Assembly (NCBI RefSeq): GCF_018918155.1
Contig: NZ_JAHLPY010000005.1
Location: forward strand, 62,001 to 126,000
From: Anaerostipes sp. MSJ-23
Lineage (GTDB): Bacteria; Bacillota; Clostridia; Lachnospirales; Lachnospiraceae
Direction: 5' to 3'
DNA: 64,000 bases
The notes beneath the pieces were generated by a model. It saw only the letters and a list, made by a program, of their open reading frames with translations. It did not search any database and had not been told where the DNA came from. The position numbers and the translations under genes were made by a program. The number at the start of each line of letters is the position of its first letter. The stretch's first letter is position 1. Shown here one piece after another: positions 33,626 through 42,605 of the stretch.

Positions 33626-35716
33626 TTATTTTTGATTAGATCTCTTTTCGTAATAATTTCCAAGACTCTCTTCAAGCTGAAGCTCAACAGATCTCCTATC
33701 TTTACGATAAAGAGCATTAATAATATGATCTTTTTCTGCAAGAGCACCGCTAATTTCACTCATGACTTCTCTATAAATACGGATGTCGTGTGCTTTCGGA
33801 ATCAGCATTAAAATGGCTCCCTTTATTTCTCGGTTTTTTTCCGTTACCGGTTCCTTTAAAGCGATATAACCAAAACGGCAATGTTTCACGCCTCTTGTTT
33901 CGCTATGAAGAAATAATACGTTCATTCCCGGAATATATGTACTTGATATATCTTCTCTTCGAATCAAATCCTTTGTAATAATTTGTGCATCTTCTTCTGT
34001 TCTTGCAAACAGATTTCCAGCACATGCAATTAGCGATTTTTCATCTTCAAAAGTAACTTCCGGTGAAATCTTAATATTATCGAGAACTTGTAAGATCTCT
34101 CTTCCAAGGATCACCATATATTCAATATCGGCTCTTGAAATTTGTTTTTTATTTTTAGTTTTTTCTACATTTGTTTGTTTTATTTTTTTTCTTGTTTTTT
34201 TTAGTTCCGAAAGTTTACTGCGAATCATAATTTTATCCGGTCCTAGCAGAACTGAATTTACACAGACATTTGGGAACGAAAGATTTAATTTTGAAGTAGA
34301 AATGATAAGATCAATTCCTGCATTTTCAATATCTTTTTCATCAAGTTCCGCTGTGGACACAATTTTTTGTATTCGAAGTTCTGGAAATTCCTTTTGCAGA
34401 TGGACGGAAAGCATATGAGAAGTTCCAACTCCATGCGGGCATGCAACCCAAACAGAAATTTTTTCTTCTTCATTGTTTCTTTTTTCCATTGCTACGCAGA
34501 AATACATTGCAATAAATCCAAGTTCACCTTCTGGTATCTCATCGATTTTTAGTTCTTCTTTTAGGAAAACACACGCTTTGCCAACGGCTTGATAAATTTT
34601 TCCATAATTTTCTTTTATCATATCGAGATTTCCGTTTTCAGAAAAAACATTCATCTTCATACGATTAATTGCAGGACGCATGTGATTACTTAACCCATCA
34701 ATTAATGTTTGATTATCCAGAAAATCAATTTCCAGCAACTGTTCCATATTCACCATAATCCTCATCACAATTTGCCGGATTTTGAAATTTTCTTCATCAT
34801 ATTTGCTGTCATTATAATTTTTCCAGATTTTAGAGCTTAAAAGCTGCATTGCGATGCAATATATTTCACCTTCTGAGATTGGAGTATCTGTCATATAACT
34901 TAGTTTACTTCCAATCCAATTGGCTGCCTGAGTTTCTGGAAGATGCATCATAGAAAGAAGATCTTTTCCTTCGTTTGAAATCACATATCCTCTATCCAAT
35001 CTGTACTTTGTCAACATTAAATAAATAATAAAATGAAGTTCTGAATTTTCAGTATATTGTACATCTAGCACACTTTGTGTCTCCTGAAGAATCTTTGAAA
35101 CTTTTTTCAATATTTCTTGTCGATCATTTCCAAAAAGTTCTTTAACTTTCGAATCCTCTAGTAATTGTTCTATTGGTCTGTCTTTTCGTCTCTTTCGAAG
35201 CAACATAGTCATTACCTGACGATAATCTTCTTCCTTTCCTTCCCAAGAAACACCGCTTCCTGGCTTTCTGAAAATGGAGAGATTGTAATGACTCATTGAT
35301 TTTTCAATGTCATCTAGATCATTGCTTAATGTTCCGTCTGAAATATGAAAAAGGGAAGTAAAATAATAATATTTCAATGGCTCATTTACCAAAAGAATTT
35401 CAAATAAAATTCCTTCCTGACGTTCTTCTTTCGTAAAACTGATTTTATTTTTATCCATTTGGACTAATTCTAAAAGAAATTTTCTTGTGTCTTCATCTTC
35501 ATCTACATAAAGCCCTACTCTTGGTTTTTTTACAAGATGAAAGTCATTTTTCTCAAACCATGCATCAATTTGCGGCATTTCTCTTAAAACAGTTCTTGAA
35601 CTAAGATCCAATTTCTCTGAAATCGCTTGAACCGTAATTGGGTTGTCAGAGGTAAATTTTGCAAGCATTTCAATAATATTTTTTTGACGTTTTGTTAATC
35701 CGGATTTCTTTAACAT
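33626..35716 (-). CDS. mtlR: PRD-containing transcriptional regulator of mannitol genes
   Basis: 696 residues. N-terminal winged-helix region (LTKRQKNIIEMLAKFTSDNPITVQAISEKLDLSSRTVLREM), a second helix-turn-helix region, two PRD domains (about 190-410), an EIIB-like domain (VWVACPHGVGTSHML, with a Cys), and a C-terminal EIIA-like domain. This is the layout of MtlR activators, which respond to the phosphorylation state of the PTS. The start at 35716 is nine bases after AAGGGGGA. It is the first gene of the operon and so probably regulates itself. The C-terminal EIIA-like part keeps a His in VLFLHSETRG. The assignment to mannitol rests on the adjacent mtlA and mtlD. Confidence 0.9.
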   Translation of the reverse strand: MLKKSGLTKRQKNIIEMLAKFTSDNPITVQAISEKLDLSSRTVLREMPQIDAWFEKNDFHLVKKPRVGLYVDEDEDTRKFLLELVQMDKNKISFTKEERQEGILFEILLVNEPLKYYYFTSLFHISDGTLSNDLDDIEKSMSHYNLSIFRKPGSGVSWEGKEEDYRQVMTMLLRKRRKDRPIEQLLEDSKVKELFGNDRQEILKKVSKILQETQSVLDVQYTENSELHFIIYLMLTKYRLDRGYVISNEGKDLLSMMHLPETQAANWIGSKLSYMTDTPISEGEIYCIAMQLLSSKIWKNYNDSKYDEENFKIRQIVMRIMVNMEQLLEIDFLDNQTLIDGLSNHMRPAINRMKMNVFSENGNLDMIKENYGKIYQAVGKACVFLKEELKIDEIPEGELGFIAMYFCVAMEKRNNEEEKISVWVACPHGVGTSHMLSVHLQKEFPELRIQKIVSTAELDEKDIENAGIDLIISTSKLNLSFPNVCVNSVLLGPDKIMIRSKLSELKKTRKKIKQTNVEKTKNKKQISRADIEYMVILGREILQVLDNIKISPEVTFEDEKSLIACAGNLFARTEEDAQIITKDLIRREDISSTYIPGMNVLFLHSETRGVKHCRFGYIALKEPVTEKNREIKGAILMLIPKAHDIRIYREVMSEISGALAEKDHIINALYRKDRRSVELQLEESLGNYYEKRSNQK

Positions 35717-35794
35717 CTTATCTTCGTCCCCCTTCATGTATTATTATATATACAAACAAATGACAATACAATCATTGCATGTAGCACTTCTGTC

Positions 35795-35822
35795 ATTATA
35801 CAATAGTGACACTATTTCCCAA
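35795..35822 (-). promoter_or_regulatory. Promoter of mtlR-mtlA-mtlD with a 15-bp palindrome in its spacer
   Basis: On the minus strand: TTGGGA (35822-35817), 16 bp, TATAAT (35800-35795). The spacer holds AATAGTG-T-CACTATT (35802-35816), a 7-1-7 palindrome that any regulator bound there would use to block or activate the promoter. Which protein binds is unknown. Confidence 0.65.
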
Positions 35823-35851
35823 AAGATGTCAGTTTTTATTAGTGACAAAAA

Positions 35852-35886
35852 AATAAGAGCTATGACTTTTTTAGTCATAGCTCTAA
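35852..35886 (-). terminator. Terminator of the TVP38/TMEM64-like gene
   Basis: AGAGCTATGAC and complement around a TTTTTTA loop (35856-35884), 20 bases after the stop of the gene at 35906. On the minus strand the tail is TTATTTTTTTG. Confidence 0.75.
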
Positions 35887-35905
35887 ATTCGTTACTTCTT
35901 ATTTT

Positions 35906-36475
35906 TTAAATAATATATCCAGCCACGCTGTAAAAGATCAGTGATACTGGTCTTCCAATTAGAAGAATTAATGAAAATCTCACCCAAGTCATTTTTGTAA
36001 GACCGGCAAGCATACAAAGCACATCATCCGGGAATCCAGGAAGAACGATTGCAGCAGCAAAGGCAATATCAAATCGTTTTCCGTGGTTTAACTTTGCCAT
36101 ATATTTATCATAAATATCAGGTGCAACTAATTTTTTAACAAAATTTTTGCCGTATCTTCTTGCTAGATAAAAATTTGTAAAAGATCCAGCGATGATTCCA
36201 ATATAACTATAAACAAATCCCCAATAAGGACCAAACATTAAGACACCTACCAAACAGGTAACTCCCCCTGGAATAATTGGGAAAACAACTTGTATGTACT
36301 GAAGCAATATAAAAAATCCAGCACCCCAGAAACCTGCACTTCGAATTAGAAATTGAAGTTGTTCCTTGTTAGTAAAAAGCCCTGTTTTCATTCCATAAAC
36401 AACAAATATAGCCATTGCAGCAATGAACGCAATGGTTGTTCCATTGGTTACATACTTCATTGTTTTACTATTCAT
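35906..36475 (-). CDS. TVP38/TMEM64 (DedA-like, SNARE-associated) membrane protein
   Basis: 189 residues from the ATG after AAAGGATGG. About five or six membrane segments. The family motifs are visible: FPIIPGGVTCLVGVLMFGPYWG with the reentrant glycine/proline-rich loop, SFTNFYLARRYGKNFV with the Arg pair, and VLPGFPDDVLCMLAGLT. The family sits in the cytoplasmic membrane; DedA relatives are linked to lipid carrier (undecaprenyl phosphate) or phospholipid translocation, which for this protein is only inference. No operon partner is obvious; the next gene is 128 bases away and terminators lie behind. Confidence 0.85.
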   Translation of the reverse strand: MNSKTMKYVTNGTTIAFIAAMAIFVVYGMKTGLFTNKEQLQFLIRSAGFWGAGFFILLQYIQVVFPIIPGGVTCLVGVLMFGPYWGFVYSYIGIIAGSFTNFYLARRYGKNFVKKLVAPDIYDKYMAKLNHGKRFDIAFAAAIVLPGFPDDVLCMLAGLTKMTWVRFSLILLIGRPVSLIFYSVAGYII

Positions 36476-36603
36476 CCTACACCATCCTTTGTAAAATTGA
36501 AGCTTCTGCATTTCCTGGTTTTTAACACCTTTTCCAGCATCATATCATATAAAAAAATCATGTCTAGCATTTTTTCAAAAATTTAACGAATTAAGGCAAA
36601 AGT

Positions 36604-38121
36604 TTATTTTTTGTTAATATTTTCTGGTAGTATTTTTTTAAATATCTTTACAAAAACAGATGCACAAATCGGAATTTGTAAAAAGATATATGGATACACA
36701 TATTGGCTTTTTGTTTCCCAAAATAAATGAAAAAGAAAGCCTCCAATTAAGAAAATCAACCCATAAAAAGCTGCATCATACTTCTTTAAATCTTTACAAA
36801 CAAAAAGAAAAGCCGTTGCAAATAAAAGAATAAAAAATGCTTTCATCACCATATATAAAGTACTATCTGATTCTTTTTCATTATATAGTTGATGTAAAAA
36901 TTCAGTAGATACATATTGTCCTGCAACTTGTTTCGGTCCAGTCCAGATTGATTCATAAAGAGAGTCTGTCCAAGTAGAAGTAATCTTTTTTGAAAAGAAA
37001 TCTATGGCTTTATCTGGATTTTCTTTATAATAATGCAGGTTATTAAACACCATTTCACGTCCTATTTCTGAAGATTTTTCCTCGTCAAATCGATGCGTTC
37101 GATAGACTTTTAAATATTTATTATTATACCATCCACCAGCTCGTTTATGATTATGAGGATCGGTTCCCATAGCGACCCATAAAATACTTGGTACTCCATC
37201 ATTTGTTTGTTTTCCGGTATAAGATTGAATTCCATATAACATTGCCGATTTGCTTATAAGAAAACATATAACAGTAATTACTGAATAAATCAGCAATTTT
37301 TTTTCTTTTTTCTTAAAAAATAAAATAAGAAGATAACACATACAAGCAACCATTCCAATAATAAAATTTTTTTTCATTAAAACAGAAGTTACAACAAAAA
37401 GACAGCTTAAAATCAAATGTTGATAAGATAGCGTTCTTGTAAACACTTGCATGTAATAAATACCGATGATCAAAAGGCAAAATCCAGGAATTAACCCATA
37501 TGCAAATGCCAAAAAGAAAAACTGTGGCAAAAATAAAAAACTCAATGTAATTGAAATTAAATTAATACAATGATTATTATGAAATATTTCTTTTGTAATT
37601 TTATAAGAAAAAATATTAATAATGAAAATTCCAACTAAATTGATACAAAAAAATATTTTTGGATTATAAGAAACAAATCCAATAATATATTCATAAATAA
37701 GCAGTCCAAACTGATGAGGATACATATACATATATCTTCCAGGATCCAAAATAGAAAAATCTTTTCGATGCAAAGCAACAGATGCATTGTATACATGTTG
37801 TGCATCATATCGCAAAACAGGACTAATGTTAAAAATAAGATAAAATCCTGCAATACAATAAAGAATTAGAAAAAGGATCAGTAACTTTTTTTCATCAATT
37901 TTATCAGAAAATCTTATAATCAAATAAAAGAGACATAAAAATAAGATAATAAATAAAATTGTAGTAAACAAATCTGTGTTATAAATTTTAACATGTTCTC
38001 CTTTTCCTATTATATAAGTAGAAAATTTGAGATTTAATATCGTTAAAAGTCCAAGAATCAAAATAGAAAAAAACCAAATGACTCCATACGATATTTTGTA
38101 AAGTGATTTTATAAAATTCAT
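36604..38121 (-). CDS. Polytopic membrane protein, probable GT-C type glycosyltransferase
   Basis: 505 residues with about ten or more membrane helices. After the second helix a loop has SPVLRYDAQHVYNASVALHRKDFSILDPGRYMYMYPHQ, with an acidic residue early in the extracytoplasmic loop as in GT-C enzymes that use lipid-linked sugars. A long soluble loop follows in the second half (about 305-420), then three more helices. No catalytic motif can be assigned with certainty. AAGGAGTAAATT precedes the ATG. It lies between topB and the TVP38 gene, 108 bases after topB, without a clear partner. Alternative: a lipid-modifying or flippase protein. Confidence 0.6.
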   Translation of the reverse strand: MNFIKSLYKISYGVIWFFSILILGLLTILNLKFSTYIIGKGEHVKIYNTDLFTTILFIILFLCLFYLIIRFSDKIDEKKLLILFLILYCIAGFYLIFNISPVLRYDAQHVYNASVALHRKDFSILDPGRYMYMYPHQFGLLIYEYIIGFVSYNPKIFFCINLVGIFIINIFSYKITKEIFHNNHCINLISITLSFLFLPQFFFLAFAYGLIPGFCLLIIGIYYMQVFTRTLSYQHLILSCLFVVTSVLMKKNFIIGMVACMCYLLILFFKKKEKKLLIYSVITVICFLISKSAMLYGIQSYTGKQTNDGVPSILWVAMGTDPHNHKRAGGWYNNKYLKVYRTHRFDEEKSSEIGREMVFNNLHYYKENPDKAIDFFSKKITSTWTDSLYESIWTGPKQVAGQYVSTEFLHQLYNEKESDSTLYMVMKAFFILLFATAFLFVCKDLKKYDAAFYGLIFLIGGFLFHLFWETKSQYVYPYIFLQIPICASVFVKIFKKILPENINKK

Positions 38122-38195
38122 AATTTACTCCTTCTTATCCTTTGTTTTAAAATAAGTGATTTCAGCAAAAACCTCTCTTCTGTATGTTATACAAC

Positions 38196-38220
38196 AAAAA
38201 AGAGGCTTTTGTCTCAAAAA
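38196..38220 (-). terminator. Weak terminator after topB
   Basis: A short GAGAC-AAAA-GCCTC hairpin on the minus strand, followed by TTTTTTG, ten bases after the topB stop. The stem has a mismatch. Confidence 0.45.
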
Positions 38221-38229
38221 ATTTTAATT

Positions 38230-40347
38230 TTATAATTTTATTTTAGCCAAAGCATCTGCAAAAGCATGATTGATTGGTTCTTTTGCTTCTTTTTGTTGTT
38301 TTTTTAAGTACCTATTTACTTCTCTTTTGCTCATACCTGCTCCCTCTTTTTTTCTTCGTTCTTTAAATGAAGATAATTTTTCTTTATGGCCACAAGTACA
38401 AATAAATTTCTGCTTTTCTCCTTCTCCTACTAATTCCATTCGTTTATGACACACTGGACAACGTGCATTTGTTTGTCTCGATATTGTTTTTTTATATCCA
38501 CAAGTGCGATCCTGACATACAAGAAATTTTCCATGCTTTCCATTTACCGCAAGTAACAATTTTCCACATTCAGGGCATTTTTGTCTTGTAAGATTGTCGT
38601 GATGGAATTTTCCATCGGATTTTTTGATATCGTGAATCAATTCTTTTGTATATTTTTGGATTTCCTTTATAAATTTTTGCTCATTTTGTTTTCCATCTGC
38701 AATCGCTCCTAGTTTCCTCTCCCAGTCTGCTGTAAGTTCCGATTTTTTCAGATCTTGAGGTACTAATTCAAGCAACTGTTTTCCTTTCGAAGTAATGAAA
38801 ATATCATTTTCCTTTTTTTCAATAAGATAACTATGAAATAACTTATCAATAATATCTGCTCTTGTTGCAACTGTTCCAAGTCCCTTTTTATCCATTTGAT
38901 CAATTAACGTTCCTTCGGTATATCTTCCAGGTGCTTGTGTTTCTCCATTTGTCATTAAAATTTGGTCAACGGAATAGAATTTTCCACATTCTGGAGGATT
39001 TATAAATTTAGTTATTGTATTTTCATGAACAGCCTCTTCATCTTGTATATAAATTTCTTTCCAGCCGGATTGTTTTAAGAAAGTTGTTCTAGCTCTTAAA
39101 ATTTCTCCTTGAATTTTACCTTCTATCTGTATTTGCTCGGATTTTGAAGGCTCAGATAATATTGCCAAAAATCTTCGAACAACCATATCATATATTTTTC
39201 TTTCATCTGCTGTCATAGAGCTAAGCTGCACATATTGTTCTGTTGGAATGATTGCATGATGATCAGAGACTTTTGCATCATTTATAAATCGTTTACTCGC
39301 CTTTAATTCTTTTCTTAATAAAGAAGAGGCTATTTGACGATATGGTCCTACAGAACATGCTTTTAAACGTTCTTTTAGTGTATCTACCATATCACTAGTC
39401 AAATATCTAGAATCAGTTCGAGGATACGTTAATACTTTATGATGTTCATACAAACTTTGCATAAGATTTAATGTTTGTTTTGGAGAAAAACCAAATTTTT
39501 TACTTGCTTCTTTTTGAAGAGTTGTTAAATCGTACAATTCTGGTGCATAAGATTTCTTTTCTTTTTTAGAGACATTTTTGATGAAAATCTTTTGATTTTT
39601 AAATACTTCTCCAAGTTTTTGTGCCTTTTCTTTATCAAAAATTCTTTGATTTCCTTGATGATTTTCCCATATAAATAAGGTCCCACAGGCAGATATTTTC
39701 CACCCATAAAATTTTTTAGGCTTAAAATTTTTAATTTCTGATTCTCTTTCCTCAATCATAGAAAGTGTTGGTGTTTGAACACGCCCACACGATAATTGTG
39801 CATTATATTTGCAGGTTAATGCTCTTGTTGCATTGATACCAACCAACCAATCAGCCTGTGCTCTAGAACGAGCGGCATGGTAAAGATTAATATAATTTTT
39901 ACCAGGTTTTAGATTTTTAAACCCATTTTGAATAGCTTTATCAGTGACAGATGAAATCCACAAGCGAAAAACAGGTTTTTTATTTCCTGACATTTGTAAA
40001 ATCCATCGTGCAACTAATTCACCTTCTCTTCCAGCATCTGTTGCAATAATAATATCTGAAACATCTTTTCTTAAAATCAGTTTTTTTACCGTTTGAAATT
40101 GTTTTGATGTTTGTCGAAGGACTGTAAGTTTCCAATGATCTGGTATCATAGGAAGTACATTCATATCCCATTCCTTATATTCTTTTCCATATTGTTCTGG
40201 GTCAGCCAGGGAGACAAGATGTCCAAGGGCCCATGTCACAATATAATCTTTTCCTTCTATATAACTATGTGATTGATTTTTGCAGTCTAAAACCCTTGCG
40301 ATATCTCTTCCAACAGAAGGTTTTTCTGCCAATACCAGTCGTTTCAT
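38230..40347 (-). CDS. topB: DNA topoisomerase III (type IA)
   Basis: 705 residues. The TOPRIM domain starts at the N terminus (LVLAEKPSVGRDIARVL ... IIATDAGREGELVARWI). The catalytic tyrosine lies in LTYPRTDSRYLT. Downstream is ATRADIIDKLF. The C terminus has two zinc-ribbon-like repeats (CPECGKLLL ... CGYKK and CPVCHKRMEL ... CTCGHKE). It relaxes or decatenates single-stranded regions during replication and recombination. AAGGAAG precedes the ATG. Plasmids and ICEs also carry TopB homologues, but nothing else here is mobile-element-like. It is divergent from the yfcE gene. Confidence 0.93.
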   Translation of the reverse strand: MKRLVLAEKPSVGRDIARVLDCKNQSHSYIEGKDYIVTWALGHLVSLADPEQYGKEYKEWDMNVLPMIPDHWKLTVLRQTSKQFQTVKKLILRKDVSDIIIATDAGREGELVARWILQMSGNKKPVFRLWISSVTDKAIQNGFKNLKPGKNYINLYHAARSRAQADWLVGINATRALTCKYNAQLSCGRVQTPTLSMIEERESEIKNFKPKKFYGWKISACGTLFIWENHQGNQRIFDKEKAQKLGEVFKNQKIFIKNVSKKEKKSYAPELYDLTTLQKEASKKFGFSPKQTLNLMQSLYEHHKVLTYPRTDSRYLTSDMVDTLKERLKACSVGPYRQIASSLLRKELKASKRFINDAKVSDHHAIIPTEQYVQLSSMTADERKIYDMVVRRFLAILSEPSKSEQIQIEGKIQGEILRARTTFLKQSGWKEIYIQDEEAVHENTITKFINPPECGKFYSVDQILMTNGETQAPGRYTEGTLIDQMDKKGLGTVATRADIIDKLFHSYLIEKKENDIFITSKGKQLLELVPQDLKKSELTADWERKLGAIADGKQNEQKFIKEIQKYTKELIHDIKKSDGKFHHDNLTRQKCPECGKLLLAVNGKHGKFLVCQDRTCGYKKTISRQTNARCPVCHKRMELVGEGEKQKFICTCGHKEKLSSFKERRKKEGAGMSKREVNRYLKKQQKEAKEPINHAFADALAKIKL

Positions 40348-40494
40348 TTTTTAACTTCCTTTCTTTACTTATACTTCAATGGATTATTTTATCACATGAG
40401 TCCAAAATTCATCAAGAAAACGATCTTTTATTCAAGGAACATTCGTTCTGTGATATAATTAGACTATAAAAAATTAAAAAGGAGGTCTAGATTT

Positions 40495-41040
40495 ATGAAA
40501 TTAATGATTGCATCGGATATTCATGGATCATCTTATTATTGCAAAAAACTTCTCGAAGCATTTAAAAAAGAAAAACCTAACAAATTACTTCTTCTTGGAG
40601 ATTTACTATATCATGGACCACGGAATGATCTTCCAAAAGAATATCATCCAAAAGAAGTAATTTCTATGTTGAATTCTATTAGTGATCATATTCTTTGTGT
40701 ACGTGGAAATTGTGAAGCTGAGGTCGATCAGATGGTACTTGATTTCCCAGTTTTATCCGATTCTTGCATCTTATACCTGGATAAACATTTGGTTTTTGCA
40801 ACACATGGCCATATTTATTCACCAGAAAATCCACCAAAATTAAAAAAAGGAGATATTCTGCTAAATGGGCATACTCATATTCCAGCATGGGAGCAAAAAG
40901 ATCCTTTTCTTTACTTAAATCCTGGTTCCGTTTCTATTCCTAAAAATAATTCTCCACATGGGTATATGATTTGGGAAAATGATCATATTTCATGGAAAAC
41001 ATTCGAAAATTCGACGACTTATCATGAAATGGTTTTATAA
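40495..41040 (+). CDS. YfcE/MJ0936-family metallophosphodiesterase
   Basis: 181 residues, all five calcineurin-like motifs present: SDIHG, GDLLYHGP, GNCE, THGH and GHTHIP. Such small enzymes hydrolyse phosphodiesters with Mn2+; E. coli YfcE has no assigned physiological substrate. The layout and length match the family. GGAGGTCTAG precedes the ATG, with a TATAAT 35 bases upstream (40454-40459), so it has its own promoter; a terminator follows three bases after the stop. Divergent from topB, convergent with the 83-aa gene. Confidence 0.9.
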   Translation: MKLMIASDIHGSSYYCKKLLEAFKKEKPNKLLLLGDLLYHGPRNDLPKEYHPKEVISMLNSISDHILCVRGNCEAEVDQMVLDFPVLSDSCILYLDKHLVFATHGHIYSPENPPKLKKGDILLNGHTHIPAWEQKDPFLYLNPGSVSIPKNNSPHGYMIWENDHISWKTFENSTTYHEMVL

Positions 41041-41080
41041 AAAATGGGAGAAAGTTTTGTCGACTTTCTCCCATTTTTTA
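41041..41080. terminator. Bidirectional terminator between the yfcE-like and 83-aa genes
   Basis: AAAATGGGAGAAAG and its complement around TTTTGTCGA, then TTTTTTAC. The tail on the minus strand is also U-rich. Confidence 0.88.
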
Positions 41081-41081
41081 C

Positions 41082-41333
41082 TTATTTAATAATATCATCA
41101 ATGGTATCAAATGGAATTCCCTCATTTTCTCCATTGTCTTTATGGATATGCACGATATCATCTTCTTCTGTATATCTTGCAAATTCAATCTGCATAAAAG
41201 TTCCTTTGATTTTTCTCCCATCAAGAGTTGTTACAGTTATTTGATCATTTTGTGAAATAAACAATTCTTCTTGATTTCCATCAAAATCTTCCTTTACTAG
41301 TTTCACTCCTGGCAATACGCTCCTAAATTCCAT
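41082..41333 (-). CDS. Hypothetical small protein, 83 aa
   Basis: 83 residues, soluble, acidic. After ELFISQNDQITVTT, strands alternate: GRKIKGTFMQIEFARYTEEDDIVHIHKDNGENEGIPFDTIDDI. That pattern suggests a small beta-barrel, as in Sm-like, KOW or SH3-like folds, but I cannot place it in a family. GGAGACTATT is six bases before the ATG. It lies downstream of the broken ALDH gene on the same strand and ends at a shared terminator. It looks intact, in contrast to its neighbours. Confidence 0.55.
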   Translation of the reverse strand: MEFRSVLPGVKLVKEDFDGNQEELFISQNDQITVTTLDGRKIKGTFMQIEFARYTEEDDIVHIHKDNGENEGIPFDTIDDIIK

Positions 41334-41350
41334 AATAGTCTCCTTTTATT

Positions 41351-42058
41351 TTAAAATTTTAAAAAGAATTTCATCAGACATTTTTTAACGACAGAATATG
41401 GCATATAGCGAATTGGAAGATCTAAATGAATGGACTTTTTTACAATACTTTTCTTATGCGTAAAATTGTCAAAACTATCTTTTCCATGATAAGATCCCAT
41501 ACCACTACTTCCAACACCTCCAAACCCAATAAAAGGAGTTGCAAGATGAATGATCGTATCATTTATGCAGCCACCTCCATAGGATAAATGTTCAATAATA
41601 TCCTTTTCTATCAAAGGATCTCCCGTAAACAAATAAAGAGCTAATGGTTTTCCGTGACTTGAAATATATTGTTTTATATTCTTATAAGTCAAAATTGGAA
41701 GAATTGGTCCAAAAATTTCTTCCTGCATAATCGGTGCTTCTTTTTTTACGTTAATGAGAATCGTCGGTGCTATCTGTAGTGTATTCATATTTCCATATCC
41801 ACCTAGCTGCCACATCTTCATTTTTTATTAAGCTCATAACTCGTTGATAATGTTGTTTATTAATCATTGATGGATAATCTAGCTGACGTAATGGCTGTTT
41901 TCCAAACATCTTTTTTATCCAGTATTTTAAATTTTGTACGAACTCATCTGCCATTTGTTCATCTACGAAAACATAATCTGGTGCCACACAAGTTTGTCCA
42001 CTATTTAAAAATTTTCCAAAAACAATTCGTCTGATACTCCTTTCCTTGATAATTATAG
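41351..42058 (-). pseudogene. Aldehyde dehydrogenase remnant (5' truncated, frameshifted)
   Basis: Read in two minus-strand frames. The first (to 41751) begins RRIVFGKFLNSGQTCVAPDY, which includes the catalytic Cys of aldehyde dehydrogenases. It runs through KKMFG and INKQHYQRVMSLIKN, then leaves the family after NEDVA. The second frame (41821-41351) continues with LGGYGNMNTLQIAPTIL, EEIFGPILPILTY, FGGVGSSGMGSYHG and the C-terminal tail. A one-base shift near 41800-41820 joins them. The first roughly 200 codons, including the NAD-binding fold, are absent; upstream is the response regulator remnant's stop. It resembles the ALDH3 type. It cannot be functional. Confidence 0.85.
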
Positions 42059-42088
42059 CAGAAAATATACCTAATCAAAATGATAAGA

Positions 42089-42605
42089 TTATAAATTCAA
42101 GCGGTAACCTGCACCCCAAATGGTTTCTATAATTTGCGGATTTCTTGCATCATCCTCAATTTTTTCTCTCAACCGATTAATATGTACAGAAACAGTTGCT
42201 GCATCTGAAATATAATCATATCCCCAAATTTTTTCAAATAAAGTTTCTTTTGAAAAAACAATGTTCGGATTTGTTGCCAAAAAACGTAACAACTCAAATT
42301 CACGATTCGGAAGTTTCAATTCTTTTCCACGTTTCCATACTCTCCACGTATCTGGTTCAATGACAAGATCTTGTACAATCATCTTTGTTTGTTCTTTTTT
42401 TAATTTGCTGATCGTTTTGTTAAACGTTCATATCTTTTTAAATGAGAACGAACTCTTGCAACTAACTGAGAAGGATCAAAGGGTTTGGTAATATAATCAT
42501 CTGCACCAAGTCCAAGCCCGCGAATAACATTTATAGATTCTGTACGTGCCGTTACCATAAGAATCGGAATATCAATTTGATCCCTGATTTGTCGGCAAAT
42601 TGACG
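42089..42605 (-). pseudogene. OmpR/PhoB-family response regulator remnant (receiver truncated, frameshift before the effector domain)
   Basis: The minus strand carries the last third of a receiver domain (ICRQIRDQIDIPILMVTART ... GLGLGADDYITKPFDPSQLVARV, with the Thr and Lys of the phosphorylation site) and then a stop in the first frame near 42400. The DNA-binding domain (MIVQDLVIEPDTWRVWKRG ... WGAGYRLNL*, 42382-42089) follows in another frame and ends normally. A one-base indel near 42395-42410 separates them. The receiver's first 60-70 residues, with the phospho-Asp, are missing because the DNA joins the ATPase gene at about 42595-42605. No histidine kinase is found next to it. Confidence 0.85.

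Noticed and set aside
35831-35850. TTTGTCACTAAT upstream of mtlR (reverse strand) resembling the integrase-side repeat
   Set aside because: A 12-13 base match in AT-rich DNA 32 kb away, without a second copy or a recombinase nearby; most likely chance.
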